The notes: generated by a model not told the origin, from the letters alone. DNA of 64,000 nt from an uncultured Saccharospirillaceae bacterium (GCA_947503895.1 CANNFT010000006.1:1-64000), one strand, 5' to 3'. Counted from the stretch's first letter, positions 7,903 through 17,643 are shown. A program made the numbers and translations.

Positions 7903-8706
7903 ATGAACTCATCGACAGATGCCAGCTACCTACAGGCGATGGGCATTGATCTATGGCTTGAACAACATCAAGTGCTGGCCATGTATTCCACCAACCAAGA
8001 TGATGCAGCGCCTGTGAATCCTGTAGCAGCGATTCAAACGTTGCGGTCTCAGCATTCGTCCAGTGATCAACGCTCCAACGGTTCGACCAGTGTCTCTCAC
8101 ATTTCAGATGTGCCTCCCTCTGTTCCATCCCGTACCGACACACCGAAAGCGAGCGTGGGGTTGGGCGAATCGAATGCGGTGGCTGATCAGGTCGTGCTCA
8201 CTCAAGAGGCACAACACGCGCTTTCTAATCGAAGTCCAGCTGAGGGCCCTAGTACTGTTCAAGGTTTGACTTCCGGTGCTGTCACTCACCACTTTGACCC
8301 TGCGCCGAATATCCATTTGCAGTTTTGGTGTTACCGCTCAGGTGTTTGGTTTGTGAGCGCGGAGTCTGATTTACTGCCACAGCATCATCAATTTGTGCAC
8401 AACCTAGCTTTGTATCTCCACGGCAAGAAAAAACGGCCAAAGCATGTCGGTGTGTTTTCATGGCCGATGATTGATGCGCCCAATTTGGATCAAAGTGAAA
8501 GAGTGGCTCGGCATTACCTGCAGCAACATATTCAACAACTGGAAAGCCTGTCACCTGCGGCTAAAATTTTTGCTTTTGAAGGCGCAAGCCAATGGTTGCC
8601 TGACAGCCAATGTGTTCCTTTGCCTGCGTTGCTGAGCCAATATTCAGAAATCGACACGAAAAAATCACTGTGGTCGGCGCTAATGCCACATCGCTCAGTC
8701 TCTTAA
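7903..8706 (+). CDS. holD: DNA polymerase III psi subunit-like protein
   Basis: The 267-residue protein has an N-terminal YLQAMGIDLWL (about residues 9-19) that resembles the LGI-x-x-W start of HolD, the segment that binds the chi subunit in E. coli. The C-terminal half (about 127-267) ends with a PALL...KKSLWSALMPHR segment like the psi C-terminus. Between them is a Ser/Thr/Pro/Gln-rich linker of about 85 residues, so the protein is about twice the length of E. coli psi (137). It sits 14 bases before rimI, matching the holD-rimI pair of E. coli and, as I recall, the cryptic psi gene of Pseudomonas. In the replisome psi bridges chi to the clamp loader. The call rests on context plus weak motif similarity. 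Confidence 0.65.
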   Translation: MNSSTDASYLQAMGIDLWLEQHQVLAMYSTNQDDAAPVNPVAAIQTLRSQHSSSDQRSNGSTSVSHISDVPPSVPSRTDTPKASVGLGESNAVADQVVLTQEAQHALSNRSPAEGPSTVQGLTSGAVTHHFDPAPNIHLQFWCYRSGVWFVSAESDLLPQHHQFVHNLALYLHGKKKRPKHVGVFSWPMIDAPNLDQSERVARHYLQQHIQQLESLSPAAKIFAFEGASQWLPDSQCVPLPALLSQYSEIDTKKSLWSALMPHRSVS

Positions 8707-8720
8707 ACAAAGCAGATTAA

Positions 8721-9164
8721 ATGATCATTCGAGAAATGTTGTTAACGGATGTCGAAGATGTCCATCGTATTGAAAAACAGGCTCACCCATTTCCTTGTTC
8801 AAAGAAAATCATTACCGAAGCCGTTACGTCCAGTAAACATGCCGTTGTACTTGAACGAGACGATGAGATCGTTGGTTTTGCAATTCTTTCATTTGTGGTG
8901 GGTGAAGTTGAGCTATTAAATATTTGTATTAATCCTAGCCATCAAGGAAAAGGATTTGGAAAGTATTTATTGGATGCGTTGATTGAGCATGCCATTCAGT
9001 CAGGCAATCAAGATATGTATTTAGAAGTTCGTGAATCCAATGACAAAGCTTATCAGCTATATTTAAATTTAGGGTTTAATGAGATAGGACGTCGCAAAGG
9101 GTACTATCCGATTAACGGCGGTAGAGAGGATGCCATATTAATGGCCCTGCCTTTAAATTTTTAA
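8721..9164 (+). CDS. rimI: Ribosomal protein bS18-alanine N-acetyltransferase (GNAT)
   Basis: This 147-residue GNAT acetyltransferase has the usual RimI length. The acetyl-CoA pyrophosphate-binding loop is seen as NPSHQGKGFGKYLL (about residues 73-86), preceded by the beta-strand VELLNICI. The later NDKAYQLYLNLGFNEIGRRKGYY is the typical RimI motif B with the YLNLGF and tyrosine pair. RimI acetylates the N-terminal Ala of ribosomal protein S18 and some other proteins. It follows the holD-like gene by 14 bases, probably in one transcript, and is closed by a strong terminator. Confidence 0.88.
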   Translation: MIIREMLLTDVEDVHRIEKQAHPFPCSKKIITEAVTSSKHAVVLERDDEIVGFAILSFVVGEVELLNICINPSHQGKGFGKYLLDALIEHAIQSGNQDMYLEVRESNDKAYQLYLNLGFNEIGRRKGYYPINGGREDAILMALPLNF

Positions 9165-9204
9165 CCAAAGCAAACCGATTTATTTAATCCTCCCCCACTT
9201 ATTC

Positions 9205-9239
9205 AAAGCCTATTTAATTGGATTAAATAGGCTTTTTTT
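9205..9239 (+). terminator. rimI terminator
   Basis: A perfect 14-bp stem (9205-9218 with 9222-9235), TGG loop, runs into T residues through 9239. It is palindromic enough to work on either strand but serves the holD-rimI unit. Confidence 0.9.
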
Positions 9240-9507
9240 CAATTGTTTTTCGTCTTTTGTTTAGAAGTGCCCTAATGTTAATTTAGTCAATTAAAGCGGT
9301 GTTTACTGCCAAATTTAAGTTGTGACGTAATGTTTCTAATTCCTAGTGATCACTGAAACGCTATCCGCACTAATTGGCCCGAATTCCCTAACAAATGACC
9401 ACTTGGCACATTTGGAAAATCCTGTTCGTTCTCTTTACTCAATGCAGGTTTCTTGAGGCTGTATTCAGTCTATCAAGCTTACTGGCACACAAAATAAGAG
9501 AATAAAA
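9240..9507. other. Intergenic region before the M19-like gene
   Basis: No gene is visible. A 10-bp palindrome AGTGATCACT lies near 9344-9353 and could be a regulator site. No clear promoter pair was recognised. The downstream ATG at 9508 has only a weak purine-rich AAGAGAAT before it. Confidence 0.5.
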
Positions 9508-11667
9508 ATGAAATTAGCCCGCATAAGCACAGTGCTCGCCTGTGCAACCCTCCTATCTGCGACCAGCTATGGTATGTCCAAAGCGCCCCAGAAAACGGGC
9601 CAGCCTCAAGCGGCTGGATACACTGGAAATGTTGACAGTTTGGCTCAGCAGTGTTTCTCCATTCAGTCGCCAGATAATGGCGACTATATGCAACGCTTTA
9701 ATCAAGGTGGTGTTGTAGATGATGGGCAGAGCTTCCGCTTTTCAAATGTTTCTAAAAATAACGCCGCAAAATTCTATTTTAAACCGACATTAGGCGGTCG
9801 ATTCATGTTGACCGATCAATCTGGGCGTTATTTTGCCAGTCATTTACCGGCGGAAATCAGTGCAGGAAAATCACCAGGTAAATTTGCTGAGTGGTCATTA
9901 AGCAAAGAAGGGTCAGATAAGTTTTCACTGAAGGGAACGGGCCTAAACATGAAAGTGCGCCATCGCACCAATAAAGGCACGATGTACTTTTTTGATTTAT
10001 TAAATCCCTTTAATTTAAACAGCGAAAATAAATTCAAACTCATTCCTGCCACAGGGTGCGCTAGTTATCCAGAGGTGGCGACGAATGTAAGCGGCAGCGT
10101 GAATGTGCTAAAAGGCAATGTGAACGACCCTGTTCGCGGTTTTATTGATGCACACACACATATTACGTCTTATGAGTTTATGGGCGGTAAGTTTATGGCC
10201 GGAGCGCCGTTTTCTCGATGGGGTGTAAAAGATGCATTAAGAGACAGTAAAGATAAGCATGGTCCAAATGGTGCGCTCGACTTAATTGGTAATCTTTATA
10301 CATTTGAAGATCCAAATATGCGTTATGACACACGAGGTTGGCCTGATTTTCCTTGGTGGCCAAATCACCGTCAAATGAGCCATACGGGTTATTATTACAA
10401 ATGGATTGAGCGTGCATATTTAGGTGGCATGCGCATGATGGTGACAGACTTAGTTGAAAACGAAGTTTTGTGTAATGTGCAGAAAACGGTTAACCCAGCG
10501 AGCTGGATTAATCCAAATAGTTGCAACACGATGGACAGTATTCGATTGCAAGCTAAACGATTGAAAGAAATGGAAGCCTATATAGATGCGCAAGCGGGCG
10601 GCCAGGGTAAAGGATTCTTCCGACTAGTCGATTCACCTGCTCAGGCACGTCAAGTCATTGCAGATGGAAAACTAGCCGTGGTCGTCGGCGTGGAAGCGTC
10701 TGAAACATTCAATTGCGGTGAAAAAGATAGCTGTAGCAAAGAAAAAATTGATACACAGCTTGATGAATTGTACAACATGGGTGTTCGAGCGATTTACCCA
10801 ACTCATAAATTCGACAACCAACTTGCAGGTTCGCGTGTTGAAGGCGGGCTGATTAATTTAGGCAATTGGTTGGCGACAGGTTACTTCTTTAATACCAAAG
10901 AGTGTGATGATCATACACAAGGTAAACACATCGAGAGCGGTTTCCCACTGATTGGGGATATCCCAGTATTTAAACAAATACTCGATGCTGCTAATTTGAA
11001 TCCTGTATACGATGAATCCATCGAGCACTGTAATCAACGGGGCATTTCAGAATTAGGGGTTTACTTAGTTAACCGAATGATCGACAAAAAAATGTTGATC
11101 GAGTTAGATCACATGAGTAACGATACGGCGACCGCTACTATGGATATCGTCGAAGCACGAGGCTACAGCGGTGTGATTTCTTCTCACGGTTGGATGAATC
11201 ATGGTAAGCACGGAGCGGTGCACGCGAATCAACGCCGCTTGATGGAAGCCGGTGGATATATGTCCCCAATGAATTCAAGTGCTAATAATATTGACTCAAA
11301 AATTTCTAAATACTTGGATGTTGTGGAGCAAACGCCTTTCTTAAATGGTGTCGGCTTTAGTACCGATATGAGCGGACTGGCAGGGCAGCCTGGTCCAAGG
11401 GGAGATGCGGATACAAATCCATTAAGTTATCCATTTACGTCTGAATTTGGTCTAGTATTTGATAAACAAAAATCGGGTAATCGAACTTTTGATTTCAATG
11501 TGGACGGCATTGCGCACTACGGTATGGTCGCCGATCACTTACAAGATCTGCGTGAGCAAGGCACCAATCGAGTGTATGAGTCGGTCATGAACTCGACAGA
11601 GGCTTACTTGCAAATGTGGGAGCGCGCTGAAAATAGTCCTAGCACGCACCATCATAACCCGCTTTAA
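9508..11667 (+). CDS. Secreted M19-like dipeptidase / amidohydrolase-superfamily protein
   Basis: This 719-residue exported protein has a signal peptide of about 22 residues (ending near SYG). Residues 40-185 form an N-terminal domain with no catalytic motif, possibly a beta-trefoil-like binding module. A metallohydrolase domain follows: FIDAHTHIT (His216 and His218 as the HxH metal pair), VVVGVEASE (candidate bridging Glu), a GVRAIYPTHKFDN segment, LIELDHMS, GVISSHGW and GVGFSTDMSG. The order and spacing resemble membrane dipeptidases (family M19), though M19 proteins are usually about 350-400 residues. The substrate is unknown; a periplasmic or extracellular peptidase or amidase is likely. 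It stands alone and ends at a bidirectional terminator. Confidence 0.7.
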   Translation: MKLARISTVLACATLLSATSYGMSKAPQKTGQPQAAGYTGNVDSLAQQCFSIQSPDNGDYMQRFNQGGVVDDGQSFRFSNVSKNNAAKFYFKPTLGGRFMLTDQSGRYFASHLPAEISAGKSPGKFAEWSLSKEGSDKFSLKGTGLNMKVRHRTNKGTMYFFDLLNPFNLNSENKFKLIPATGCASYPEVATNVSGSVNVLKGNVNDPVRGFIDAHTHITSYEFMGGKFMAGAPFSRWGVKDALRDSKDKHGPNGALDLIGNLYTFEDPNMRYDTRGWPDFPWWPNHRQMSHTGYYYKWIERAYLGGMRMMVTDLVENEVLCNVQKTVNPASWINPNSCNTMDSIRLQAKRLKEMEAYIDAQAGGQGKGFFRLVDSPAQARQVIADGKLAVVVGVEASETFNCGEKDSCSKEKIDTQLDELYNMGVRAIYPTHKFDNQLAGSRVEGGLINLGNWLATGYFFNTKECDDHTQGKHIESGFPLIGDIPVFKQILDAANLNPVYDESIEHCNQRGISELGVYLVNRMIDKKMLIELDHMSNDTATATMDIVEARGYSGVISSHGWMNHGKHGAVHANQRRLMEAGGYMSPMNSSANNIDSKISKYLDVVEQTPFLNGVGFSTDMSGLAGQPGPRGDADTNPLSYPFTSEFGLVFDKQKSGNRTFDFNVDGIAHYGMVADHLQDLREQGTNRVYESVMNSTEAYLQMWERAENSPSTHHHNPL

Positions 11668-11675
11668 AAAAACCA

Positions 11676-11705
11676 AAACCCTGTAAGTATTCACTTGCAG
11701 GGTTT
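11676..11705. terminator. Bidirectional terminator between convergent genes
   Basis: A 13-bp stem with one G-T pair (11676-11688 with 11693-11705) and ATTC loop lies between the plus-strand M19-like gene and the minus-strand SulP gene. Read on the minus strand it is followed by GGTTTTTTT, so it serves the SulP gene best. On the plus strand the U-tract is short. Confidence 0.82.
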
Positions 11706-11740
11706 CTTGATGTTTCCCGAATGATATTTAGCGAAGAACT

Positions 11741-13288
11741 TTAAGCCAGTTTGTCGGTGACAACATGATATTTAGGGTCTTCAATAACATCCACTTCTAC
11801 CATATCGCCGGCATTTTTTAGCAATTGACGGCATTCTGGGCTTAGATGTTTAAGGCTCAGTTTTTTGCCAAGCTTAAGATATCGATCGGCTAACACATCA
11901 ATGACTTCCAGACCAGAATGGTCTGCCACGCGTGAATGTTTAAATTCAATGACGACTTCATCCGGATCGTTTTGAGGATCAAATAATTCTAAGAAAAAGC
12001 TGGTCGAACCGAAAAATAACGGCCCGTGTAATTCATAAGTTTTAACACCGTTTTCTTCTTTAATATCGGCACGTATATGTTGCGCGTGTTCCCAGGCAAA
12101 TACGAGCGCGGAGACAATGACACCGACCACCACCGCCATGGCCAAATCGGTGGCCACGGTGACAGCGGAGACTAAAATCAGTACGAAAGCATCTTTCTTC
12201 GGTACTTTTTTCAGAATACGGAAGCTCGACCATTCGAATGTGCCAATCACTACCATCATCATGACACCCACCAAGGCTGCCAATGGAATCTGTTCAATAA
12301 TACTGGACCCGAATAGGATAAATAACAGCAATGCCACGGCAGCGGTAATACCTGACAAACGCCCACGTCCACCGGAATTTATATTGATCATAGACTGCCC
12401 GATCATTGCGCAGCCGCCCATGCCACCGAAGAAACCATTTACGGTGTTGGAAGCGCCTTGAGCAATACATTCGCGATTACCGCGTCCACGGGTTTGGGTT
12501 AATTCATCGATTAATGTGAGTGTCAGTAAGGATTCAATTAAGCCAACACCCGCTAAGATGAAGCTATAAGGCAAGATGATCCAAAGTGTTTCAAGCGTGA
12601 ACGGTACGTTTGGAATACTGAACTCCGGTAAGCCACCGGCGATGTTTGCAACATCACCCACGGTACGTGTATCCAGCCCTAAAAATATGACGGCTAATGT
12701 AATGGCTACAATGGCGGCCAGTGCAGATGGTACAAGCTTGGTAAATTTAGGTAAGAAATGGATGATGATCATTGCAATCAGCATCAATGCCAGCATTACA
12801 CCGTTGTCGCTCAGCCAAGCCGGTAAGCTAGCCACATTTGTGAGAAGACTCTCAGATTGCATACTGTCATTGGTAAACTGACCAATTTGGCTCAAGAAGA
12901 TAACAATGGCCAAGCCATTCACAAAACCGAGCATGACAGGCTGCGGCACCAAGCGAATAAATTTGCCTAATTTAAGCACCCCTGCGAGGACTTGAATCAA
13001 TCCGCACAACACGACGGCAGCAAATAGGTATTCCACACCGTGGTCCGCGACCAATGCGACCATGACGACCGCCATCGCACCGGTGGCACCACTGATCATA
13101 CCTGGACGACCGCCAAAAATAGACGTGATAAGGCCAACCATGAATGCGGCATATAAGCCCACGAGTGGGTTTACGCCCGCAACAAACGCAAATGCGACGG
13201 CTTCTGGAACCAGTGCCAAGGCAACGGTTAACCCAGACAGAATGTCGTCTTTGGGGTTTTCGGTGGTTTTCGATATCAGATTAAACAT
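11741..13288 (-). CDS. SulP family inorganic anion transporter with STAS domain
   Basis: This membrane transporter of the SulP/SLC26 family probably moves sulfate, bicarbonate or another anion. The N-terminal two thirds carry about a dozen hydrophobic helices, including the family signature around '[27 protein letters not shown]'. A cytoplasmic STAS domain occupies the last ~110 residues ([19 protein letters not shown]). The longer frame begins with TTG at 13324, but the ATG at 13288 is preceded by AGAGAG at good spacing, so I chose it (515 residues). It has no operon partner: it converges on the M19-like gene and is 259 bases from the regulator gene upstream. The substrate cannot be read from the sequence. 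Confidence 0.88.
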   Translation of the reverse strand: MFNLISKTTENPKDDILSGLTVALALVPEAVAFAFVAGVNPLVGLYAAFMVGLITSIFGGRPGMISGATGAMAVVMVALVADHGVEYLFAAVVLCGLIQVLAGVLKLGKFIRLVPQPVMLGFVNGLAIVIFLSQIGQFTNDSMQSESLLTNVASLPAWLSDNGVMLALMLIAMIIIHFLPKFTKLVPSALAAIVAITLAVIFLGLDTRTVGDVANIAGGLPEFSIPNVPFTLETLWIILPYSFILAGVGLIESLLTLTLIDELTQTRGRGNRECIAQGASNTVNGFFGGMGGCAMIGQSMININSGGRGRLSGITAAVALLLFILFGSSIIEQIPLAALVGVMMMVVIGTFEWSSFRILKKVPKKDAFVLILVSAVTVATDLAMAVVVGVIVSALVFAWEHAQHIRADIKEENGVKTYELHGPLFFGSTSFFLELFDPQNDPDEVVIEFKHSRVADHSGLEVIDVLADRYLKLGKKLSLKHLSPECRQLLKNAGDMVEVDVIEDPKYHVVTDKLA

Positions 13289-13547
13289 TCTGCTCTCTTG
13301 GTTGACGGCACTGAGTAGACTCAATGCGTTAAAATTCGGGGCGCGTAGGCTACCTGAAATGACTCAGAATAACTACCTTGTGTATAAAAAACGCTCAAGG
13401 TGAGCGAGTGGAAATAAATGGGGTGTAGTACCGTTTTGCCCATAGTATGAGCATAGCGGAAGGATCTTGATGGTCGGTATTTTCGTCGGGTTGTTAGCTA
13501 AAAATGAGGCGGGTAAAAAGTGTGCGTATTGGCAATGCTGATCCCCG

Positions 13548-14069
13548 TTAATGTTTAACGGGGTGTTTCTGTAACTTGCGCTGCAGTGTGCGGCGGTGCA
13601 TCCCTAATTCTCTGGCAGTCACCGAGATGTTGCCATCGTTTTCCTGTAATACCTTGTGAATGTGCTCCCATTCTAAGCGCTTAACGGATATTGGTTTGTC
13701 CTCCACAACGGTGGACTCCGATAATTCCGCGTCTTCATGGAATGCCGCTAACACCTGGTCGGCATCTGCTGGTTTGCAGAGGTATTGTATGGCTCCAAGT
13801 TTAATCGCGTCTACGGCGGTAGCGATGCTGGCATAGGCCGTTAGCATGACAATCCGTGAATCAGGGCAGGCTAGTTTGATGTCTGGAATGAGGTGAAGGC
13901 CGGTTTCCTCTGCGAGCTTTAAATCGAGCGTTATATGTGTTGGCTGAAACGTCTTGACTTTATCCAACGCTTGCACGCCGTCTTCAGCGGTTTCAACCTC
14001 AAAATCCCGTCGAGACATAGCGCGGCCCATCGCGCGTAATAGAGCGCTATCGTCATCAATGATTAACAT
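13548..14069 (-). CDS. regA: RegA/PrrA/RoxR-type response regulator
   Basis: This is a two-domain response regulator: a receiver with the acidic triad IIDDD at the start and the phospho-acceptor Asp in THITLDLKLAEETG (Asp49 of the 173-residue form), then a short linker and a Fis-type helix-turn-helix (VTARELGMHRRTLQRKL). This architecture, without an AAA+ domain, is typical of RegA/PrrA/RoxR/ActR, global regulators of respiratory and redox genes. An ATG at 14108 would add 13 residues. I prefer the ATG at 14069, which overlaps the sensor stop (ATGTTAA) and begins directly at the receiver. It forms an operon with the sensor kinase upstream. Confidence 0.88.
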   Translation of the reverse strand: MLIIDDDSALLRAMGRAMSRRDFEVETAEDGVQALDKVKTFQPTHITLDLKLAEETGLHLIPDIKLACPDSRIVMLTAYASIATAVDAIKLGAIQYLCKPADADQVLAAFHEDAELSESTVVEDKPISVKRLEWEHIHKVLQENDGNISVTARELGMHRRTLQRKLQKHPVKH

Positions 14070-15316
14070 GCGTTTTTGCAAAATGGCACCTCTATCTTCG
14101 TGTGGCATCCGCCGGTTTGTTTATTCTGAAGTTCTACCGTTCCACCGAGCCTCTGAATACTGCTGTGGCTGAGTAATAACCCAATGCCCATACCGTTTTC
14201 AGACTTATGCGGCGCAGCGGCTGATTTTAACACCGACTCGGGTGCCCCTTGACCATGATCTTCAATACAAAGAGACCACCTAAGGTCGTTTGCAAACAAC
14301 CCAATGCCGAGTGACTTGGCTGGGTTCGCATCCATTGCATTGTTTAATAAATTTATAATGGCCTGCTGGAGCATGGGCGAATACTGGATGTTTTGCTCGG
14401 GTGCTTGTGCTGGCTCGGATGCATCGTCTTGCCAATGATACTGGGCTTTTGGTCTCATGAGCAGCCATTGATCCAACGTGTCCTGAATAAACTGCTTGAG
14501 CGGCTTATCCAGCGTTGATTCTTGAGTGGAGTAGCGCACCAATTGCTTTAGCTTGTCTTTACATAAAGCAATTTGCTGTTGAATTTCCTCTAGATCTGCG
14601 AGCCGTTCTTCTGTCGATAGATTAGGCATTTTTATTAAATCTTGTGTAATCACCGCGACGGTTGTGAGGGGTGTGCCCAATTCATGAGCCGTGGCGGCAG
14701 ATTGACTGGCGACCACCATTAGGTGTTCGTCTTGCATGCTTTCTTCTCGCAATTGCGCCACCTGCTGTTGTTCTTGGCGGAGTTGTTGCGCCATATCCAC
14801 AACAAAATAGGCGATAAATAATGCGCTCATTACAAAAGTCAGCAGCATCCCAATAATGTGCGGATTTAAATCACCACTGTGAACATGCAATACATGCAGC
14901 GGTTCGTGATAGAAGAGCAATAACCCGTATGCGGCCATGGAGAGAATGCAGAGTGTCCAAGTTTTGGTACCAGATTGCGTAGCAGCGCTGATGACAATCG
15001 GCACCAGTAGGTAGGTGATAAACGGGTTGTTTGCACCGCCCGTGAAATAGATTAATGCAATGATTAACGTGCTATCGGTCAATAAATAGGCAAACAGTTC
15101 ACTGCGCTCAGGTACTTTTTGTTTTGCGCGGATCAGATTAAGAAAAGATAGTGCTGTGAGGGCAGCCCAAATGATCCAAGGAATGGTCAGTGCTGGCGGG
15201 TGATGCGCGACATACGGTAAATACACTAATGCGATGGCGATACCTACACAAGTAATCAGCCTTAAGTACGCCAGACGTTTGAGGTTATGCGTCAGGGCAT
15301 CTGAGGTTGTGAGCAA
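14063..15316 (-). CDS. regB: RegB/PrrB/RoxS-type redox sensor histidine kinase
   Basis: This 417-residue membrane histidine kinase has six hydrophobic helices in the first ~175 residues, with the RegB quinone-site signature TGGANNPF at 92-99. The dimerisation/phosphoacceptor box is HELGTPL with His211. Cys252 lies 41 residues further on, where RegB proteins carry their redox-active cysteine. N, G1 and G2 ATP-binding boxes follow (INLLNNAMDANP, EDHGQGAP, NGMGIGLLLS). The start is TTG, supported by GGAG six bases upstream. It overlaps the regulator gene by seven bases and is divergent from prfC. It should phosphorylate the RegA-like partner in response to respiratory redox state. Confidence 0.88.
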   Translation of the reverse strand: MLTTSDALTHNLKRLAYLRLITCVGIAIALVYLPYVAHHPPALTIPWIIWAALTALSFLNLIRAKQKVPERSELFAYLLTDSTLIIALIYFTGGANNPFITYLLVPIVISAATQSGTKTWTLCILSMAAYGLLLFYHEPLHVLHVHSGDLNPHIIGMLLTFVMSALFIAYFVVDMAQQLRQEQQQVAQLREESMQDEHLMVVASQSAATAHELGTPLTTVAVITQDLIKMPNLSTEERLADLEEIQQQIALCKDKLKQLVRYSTQESTLDKPLKQFIQDTLDQWLLMRPKAQYHWQDDASEPAQAPEQNIQYSPMLQQAIINLLNNAMDANPAKSLGIGLFANDLRWSLCIEDHGQGAPESVLKSAAAPHKSENGMGIGLLLSHSSIQRLGGTVELQNKQTGGCHTKIEVPFCKNAC

Positions 15317-15430
15317 GCTTCACTCCAATCGCGTGTTGTTCAAAGACCGCAATGATGCGTGAGATTGAAGCATGATCAAAGGTCTGATTTGTCGAGGTAA
15401 GCACTTTCTTGCCGTTAAACAGAGCTGATA

Positions 15431-15473
15431 GGCTCTAACATCCCTCTGCGATCGACAGGAGCATGTTAGAGCC
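15431..15473. promoter_or_regulatory. prfC: 11-bp perfect inverted repeat upstream of prfC
   Basis: GGCTCTAACAT (15431-15441) and ATGTTAGAGCC (15463-15473) are exact reverse complements separated by 21 bp. The right arm overlaps the -35 position of the prfC promoter (-10 at 15487-15492). The repeat lies between the divergent regB and prfC genes, so it may be an operator, or a hairpin in a regB-directed upstream transcript. Confidence 0.6.
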
Positions 15474-15492
15474 AGCGAAGTTCCGTTATAAT
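15464..15492 (+). promoter_or_regulatory. prfC: prfC promoter
   Basis: A perfect -10 TATAAT (15487-15492) is followed by GCGCGCC at the probable start site. The -35 region 17 bp upstream is poor (TGTTAG), which would fit activator control through the overlapping inverted repeat. Confidence 0.6.
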
Positions 15493-15526
15493 GCGCGCCA
15501 ATTTTGATCAATCAGATGCGCCGTAT

Positions 15527-17107
15527 ATGAGCACCCAAGCAACAGAAGTAGGCAAGCGACGTACTTTTGCCATTATCTCCCACCCCGATGCGGGTAAGAC
15601 CACCATTACCGAAAAGGTATTGTTATTCGGCAACGCTATTCAGAAGGCCGGCACGGTAAAGGGGCGCGGATCAAATCAGCATGCTAAATCAGATTGGATG
15701 CAGATGGAGAAAGATCGGGGTATTTCGATCACGACATCGGTGATGCAGTTTCCTTACAACGATTGCTTGGTCAATCTGCTGGATACGCCTGGCCACGAAG
15801 ACTTCTCTGAAGATACCTATCGCACGCTCACGGCAGTGGACTCCTGTTTAATGGTGATCGATGCCGCAAAAGGTGTTGAAGAACGTACCGTTAAGCTGAT
15901 GGAAGTGACGCGACTACGCGACACGCCCATTATCACCTTTATGAATAAGCTGGATCGAGACACGCGAGATCCGATCGATGTCATGGATGAAGTAGAAGAC
16001 GTACTCAATATTATGTGCGCGCCGATCACTTGGCCCATTGGCATGGGAAAAGAGTTTAAGGGTGTGTACAACTTGTACGATGATGAAGTCATTTTGTATG
16101 CAACAGGCCAAGGCCACATGATTCAAGAGCGTCGAGTGATCAAGGGCTTGGATAATCCGGAATTCGACAAAGAAGTGGGTGCATTTGCTGACGATTTCCG
16201 TGAAGAAATTGAACTGGTGCGCGGCGCATCTAATCCGTTTGATTTGGAGTTATTCCTAACGGGCGAATTGACCCCGGTCTACTTCGGAACCGCTTTAGGA
16301 AATTTCGGTGTTGATCATATGCTGGATGGCTTGACTGCTTGGGCGCCCACCCCTAAAGCGCGTCAAACAGAAGTGCGCGAGGTTGAGCCTACGGAAGAAA
16401 AATTCACGGGGTTTGTATTTAAGATTCAAGCGAATATGGACCCACAGCATCGAGATCGTGTTGCTTTTATGCGGATTGTTTCCGGTCAGTATGAGAAAGG
16501 CATGAAGGCAAAGCACGTTCGTATTGGTAAAGATGTGCGAATTGGCGACGCTCTAACCTTTATGGCTGGTGATCGTGAGGCGGCTGAATCGGCATACGCT
16601 GGTGATATTATTGGCCTGCACAATCACGGCTCTATTCAGATTGGGGATACATTTACCCAGGGTGAAGACCTAAAATTTACCGGTATTCCGCACTTTGCGC
16701 CGGAGCTGTTTAAGCGCATTCGTTTAAAAGACCCTCTAAAACAGAAGCAATTGCTTAAAGGCATTATTCAATTGTCAGAAGAAGGGGCGGTGCAGGTATT
16801 CCGACCTCTTAAAAACAACGACTTGATCGTGGGCGCAGTGGGTGTGCTTCAGTTTGATGTGGTCGCACAGCGTCTTAAAGATGAATACAAAGTTGAGGCG
16901 ATTTACGAGCCGATCAGTGTCGCAACAGCGCGTTGGGTTTCTTGTGATGATAAGGTTAAATTTTCTGAGTTTCAGAAAAAGGCCCATGACAATCTCGCCT
17001 TGGATGGCGGTGATAACCTAACTTATATTGCACCCACTATGGTTAATTTATCGTTAGCGGAAGAGCGTCATCCGGACGTCCACTTCTTTGCCACTCGCGA
17101 GCACTAG
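15527..17107 (+). CDS. prfC: Peptide chain release factor 3
   Basis: RF3 is the GTPase that removes RF1/RF2 from the ribosome after termination. The 526-residue product (from the ATG at 15527, [14 protein letters not shown]) has the expected length. The G domain shows the P-loop HPDAGKTT, the switch II region [16 protein letters not shown] and NKLD. Domains II and III follow. A longer frame from 15491 begins within the -10 hexamer and cannot be used. The gene is monocistronic, with its own promoter and terminator. Confidence 0.96.
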   Translation: MSTQATEVGKRRTFAIISHPDAGKTTITEKVLLFGNAIQKAGTVKGRGSNQHAKSDWMQMEKDRGISITTSVMQFPYNDCLVNLLDTPGHEDFSEDTYRTLTAVDSCLMVIDAAKGVEERTVKLMEVTRLRDTPIITFMNKLDRDTRDPIDVMDEVEDVLNIMCAPITWPIGMGKEFKGVYNLYDDEVILYATGQGHMIQERRVIKGLDNPEFDKEVGAFADDFREEIELVRGASNPFDLELFLTGELTPVYFGTALGNFGVDHMLDGLTAWAPTPKARQTEVREVEPTEEKFTGFVFKIQANMDPQHRDRVAFMRIVSGQYEKGMKAKHVRIGKDVRIGDALTFMAGDREAAESAYAGDIIGLHNHGSIQIGDTFTQGEDLKFTGIPHFAPELFKRIRLKDPLKQKQLLKGIIQLSEEGAVQVFRPLKNNDLIVGAVGVLQFDVVAQRLKDEYKVEAIYEPISVATARWVSCDDKVKFSEFQKKAHDNLALDGGDNLTYIAPTMVNLSLAEERHPDVHFFATREH

Positions 17108-17132
17108 GCTTATAAAGAAGCGAGTCCTTTAA

Positions 17133-17165
17133 TAAAAGCCCGTCTTCTTGGAAGGCGGGCTTTTA
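17133..17165 (+). terminator. prfC: prfC terminator
   Basis: A 14-bp stem with one G-T pair (17133-17146 with 17152-17165) ends in TTTTA. GC-rich core AGCCCG/CGGGCT. Confidence 0.85.
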
Positions 17166-17328
17166 GGTTGTGATCGTTAACCCGCCGCACGACCTTGTCA
17201 CTCCTTGAGTGGTCATGAACGCCCTCCTAAAACTTTACCCCCTAGTCGCTTGTTGCTCCGTCAAACTGTATTACCCTTAGAAATGTCGTTGAATTCTTAC
17301 CTTGAGTTCTAGCTTTAGGTTGGCTGCT

Positions 17329-17643
17329 ATGATTCTGTACCTACTAGTGATAACAGCACTGACATTAGGTTTGTGTGGGCTGATGTTTCGTGTATTCGAC
17401 CATAAAATTAAACGACTGGCGATTAAGCTAGATGACGGGCGTGGGTACTATTTAGTCAGTGTGCTGTTGATCGCTTTTCTGGGGGCGATCGCATCTTACT
17501 ATTTGGGCAGCTGGTTGGGTTACGATCAGCATCCAGAGCAGCAAGGTCGGCTGGTGGCTGCCATATTACTCAATGCGGTGATCGCATTATTGGCCCTGAC
17601 TTACGGCCTTATACGCTTCAAGGAAGGGGAGCGTTATCGCTAG
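17329..17643 (+). CDS. Small integral membrane protein of unknown function
   Basis: This protein of about 105 residues has three predicted membrane helices: residues 1-24 (MILYLLVITALTLGLCGLMF), about 45-63 (YYLVSVLLIAFLGAIASYYLG) and about 76-95 (LVAAILLNAVIALLALTYGL). A basic loop FDHKIKRLAIKLDDGR lies between the first two. The frame could begin at TTG 17302, but the ATG at 17329 gives a clean hydrophobic start. No family is recognised. It lies alone between prfC and the rplM operon. Confidence 0.55.
   Translation: MILYLLVITALTLGLCGLMFRVFDHKIKRLAIKLDDGRGYYLVSVLLIAFLGAIASYYLGSWLGYDQHPEQQGRLVAAILLNAVIALLALTYGLIRFKEGERYR

Noticed and set aside
13543..13563. CCCCGTTAA-TGT-TTAACGGGG hairpin at the regA stop as a terminator
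   Set aside because: It is a perfect 9-bp stem but lacks a U-tract on the minus strand and includes the stop codon; left uncalled as a terminator.
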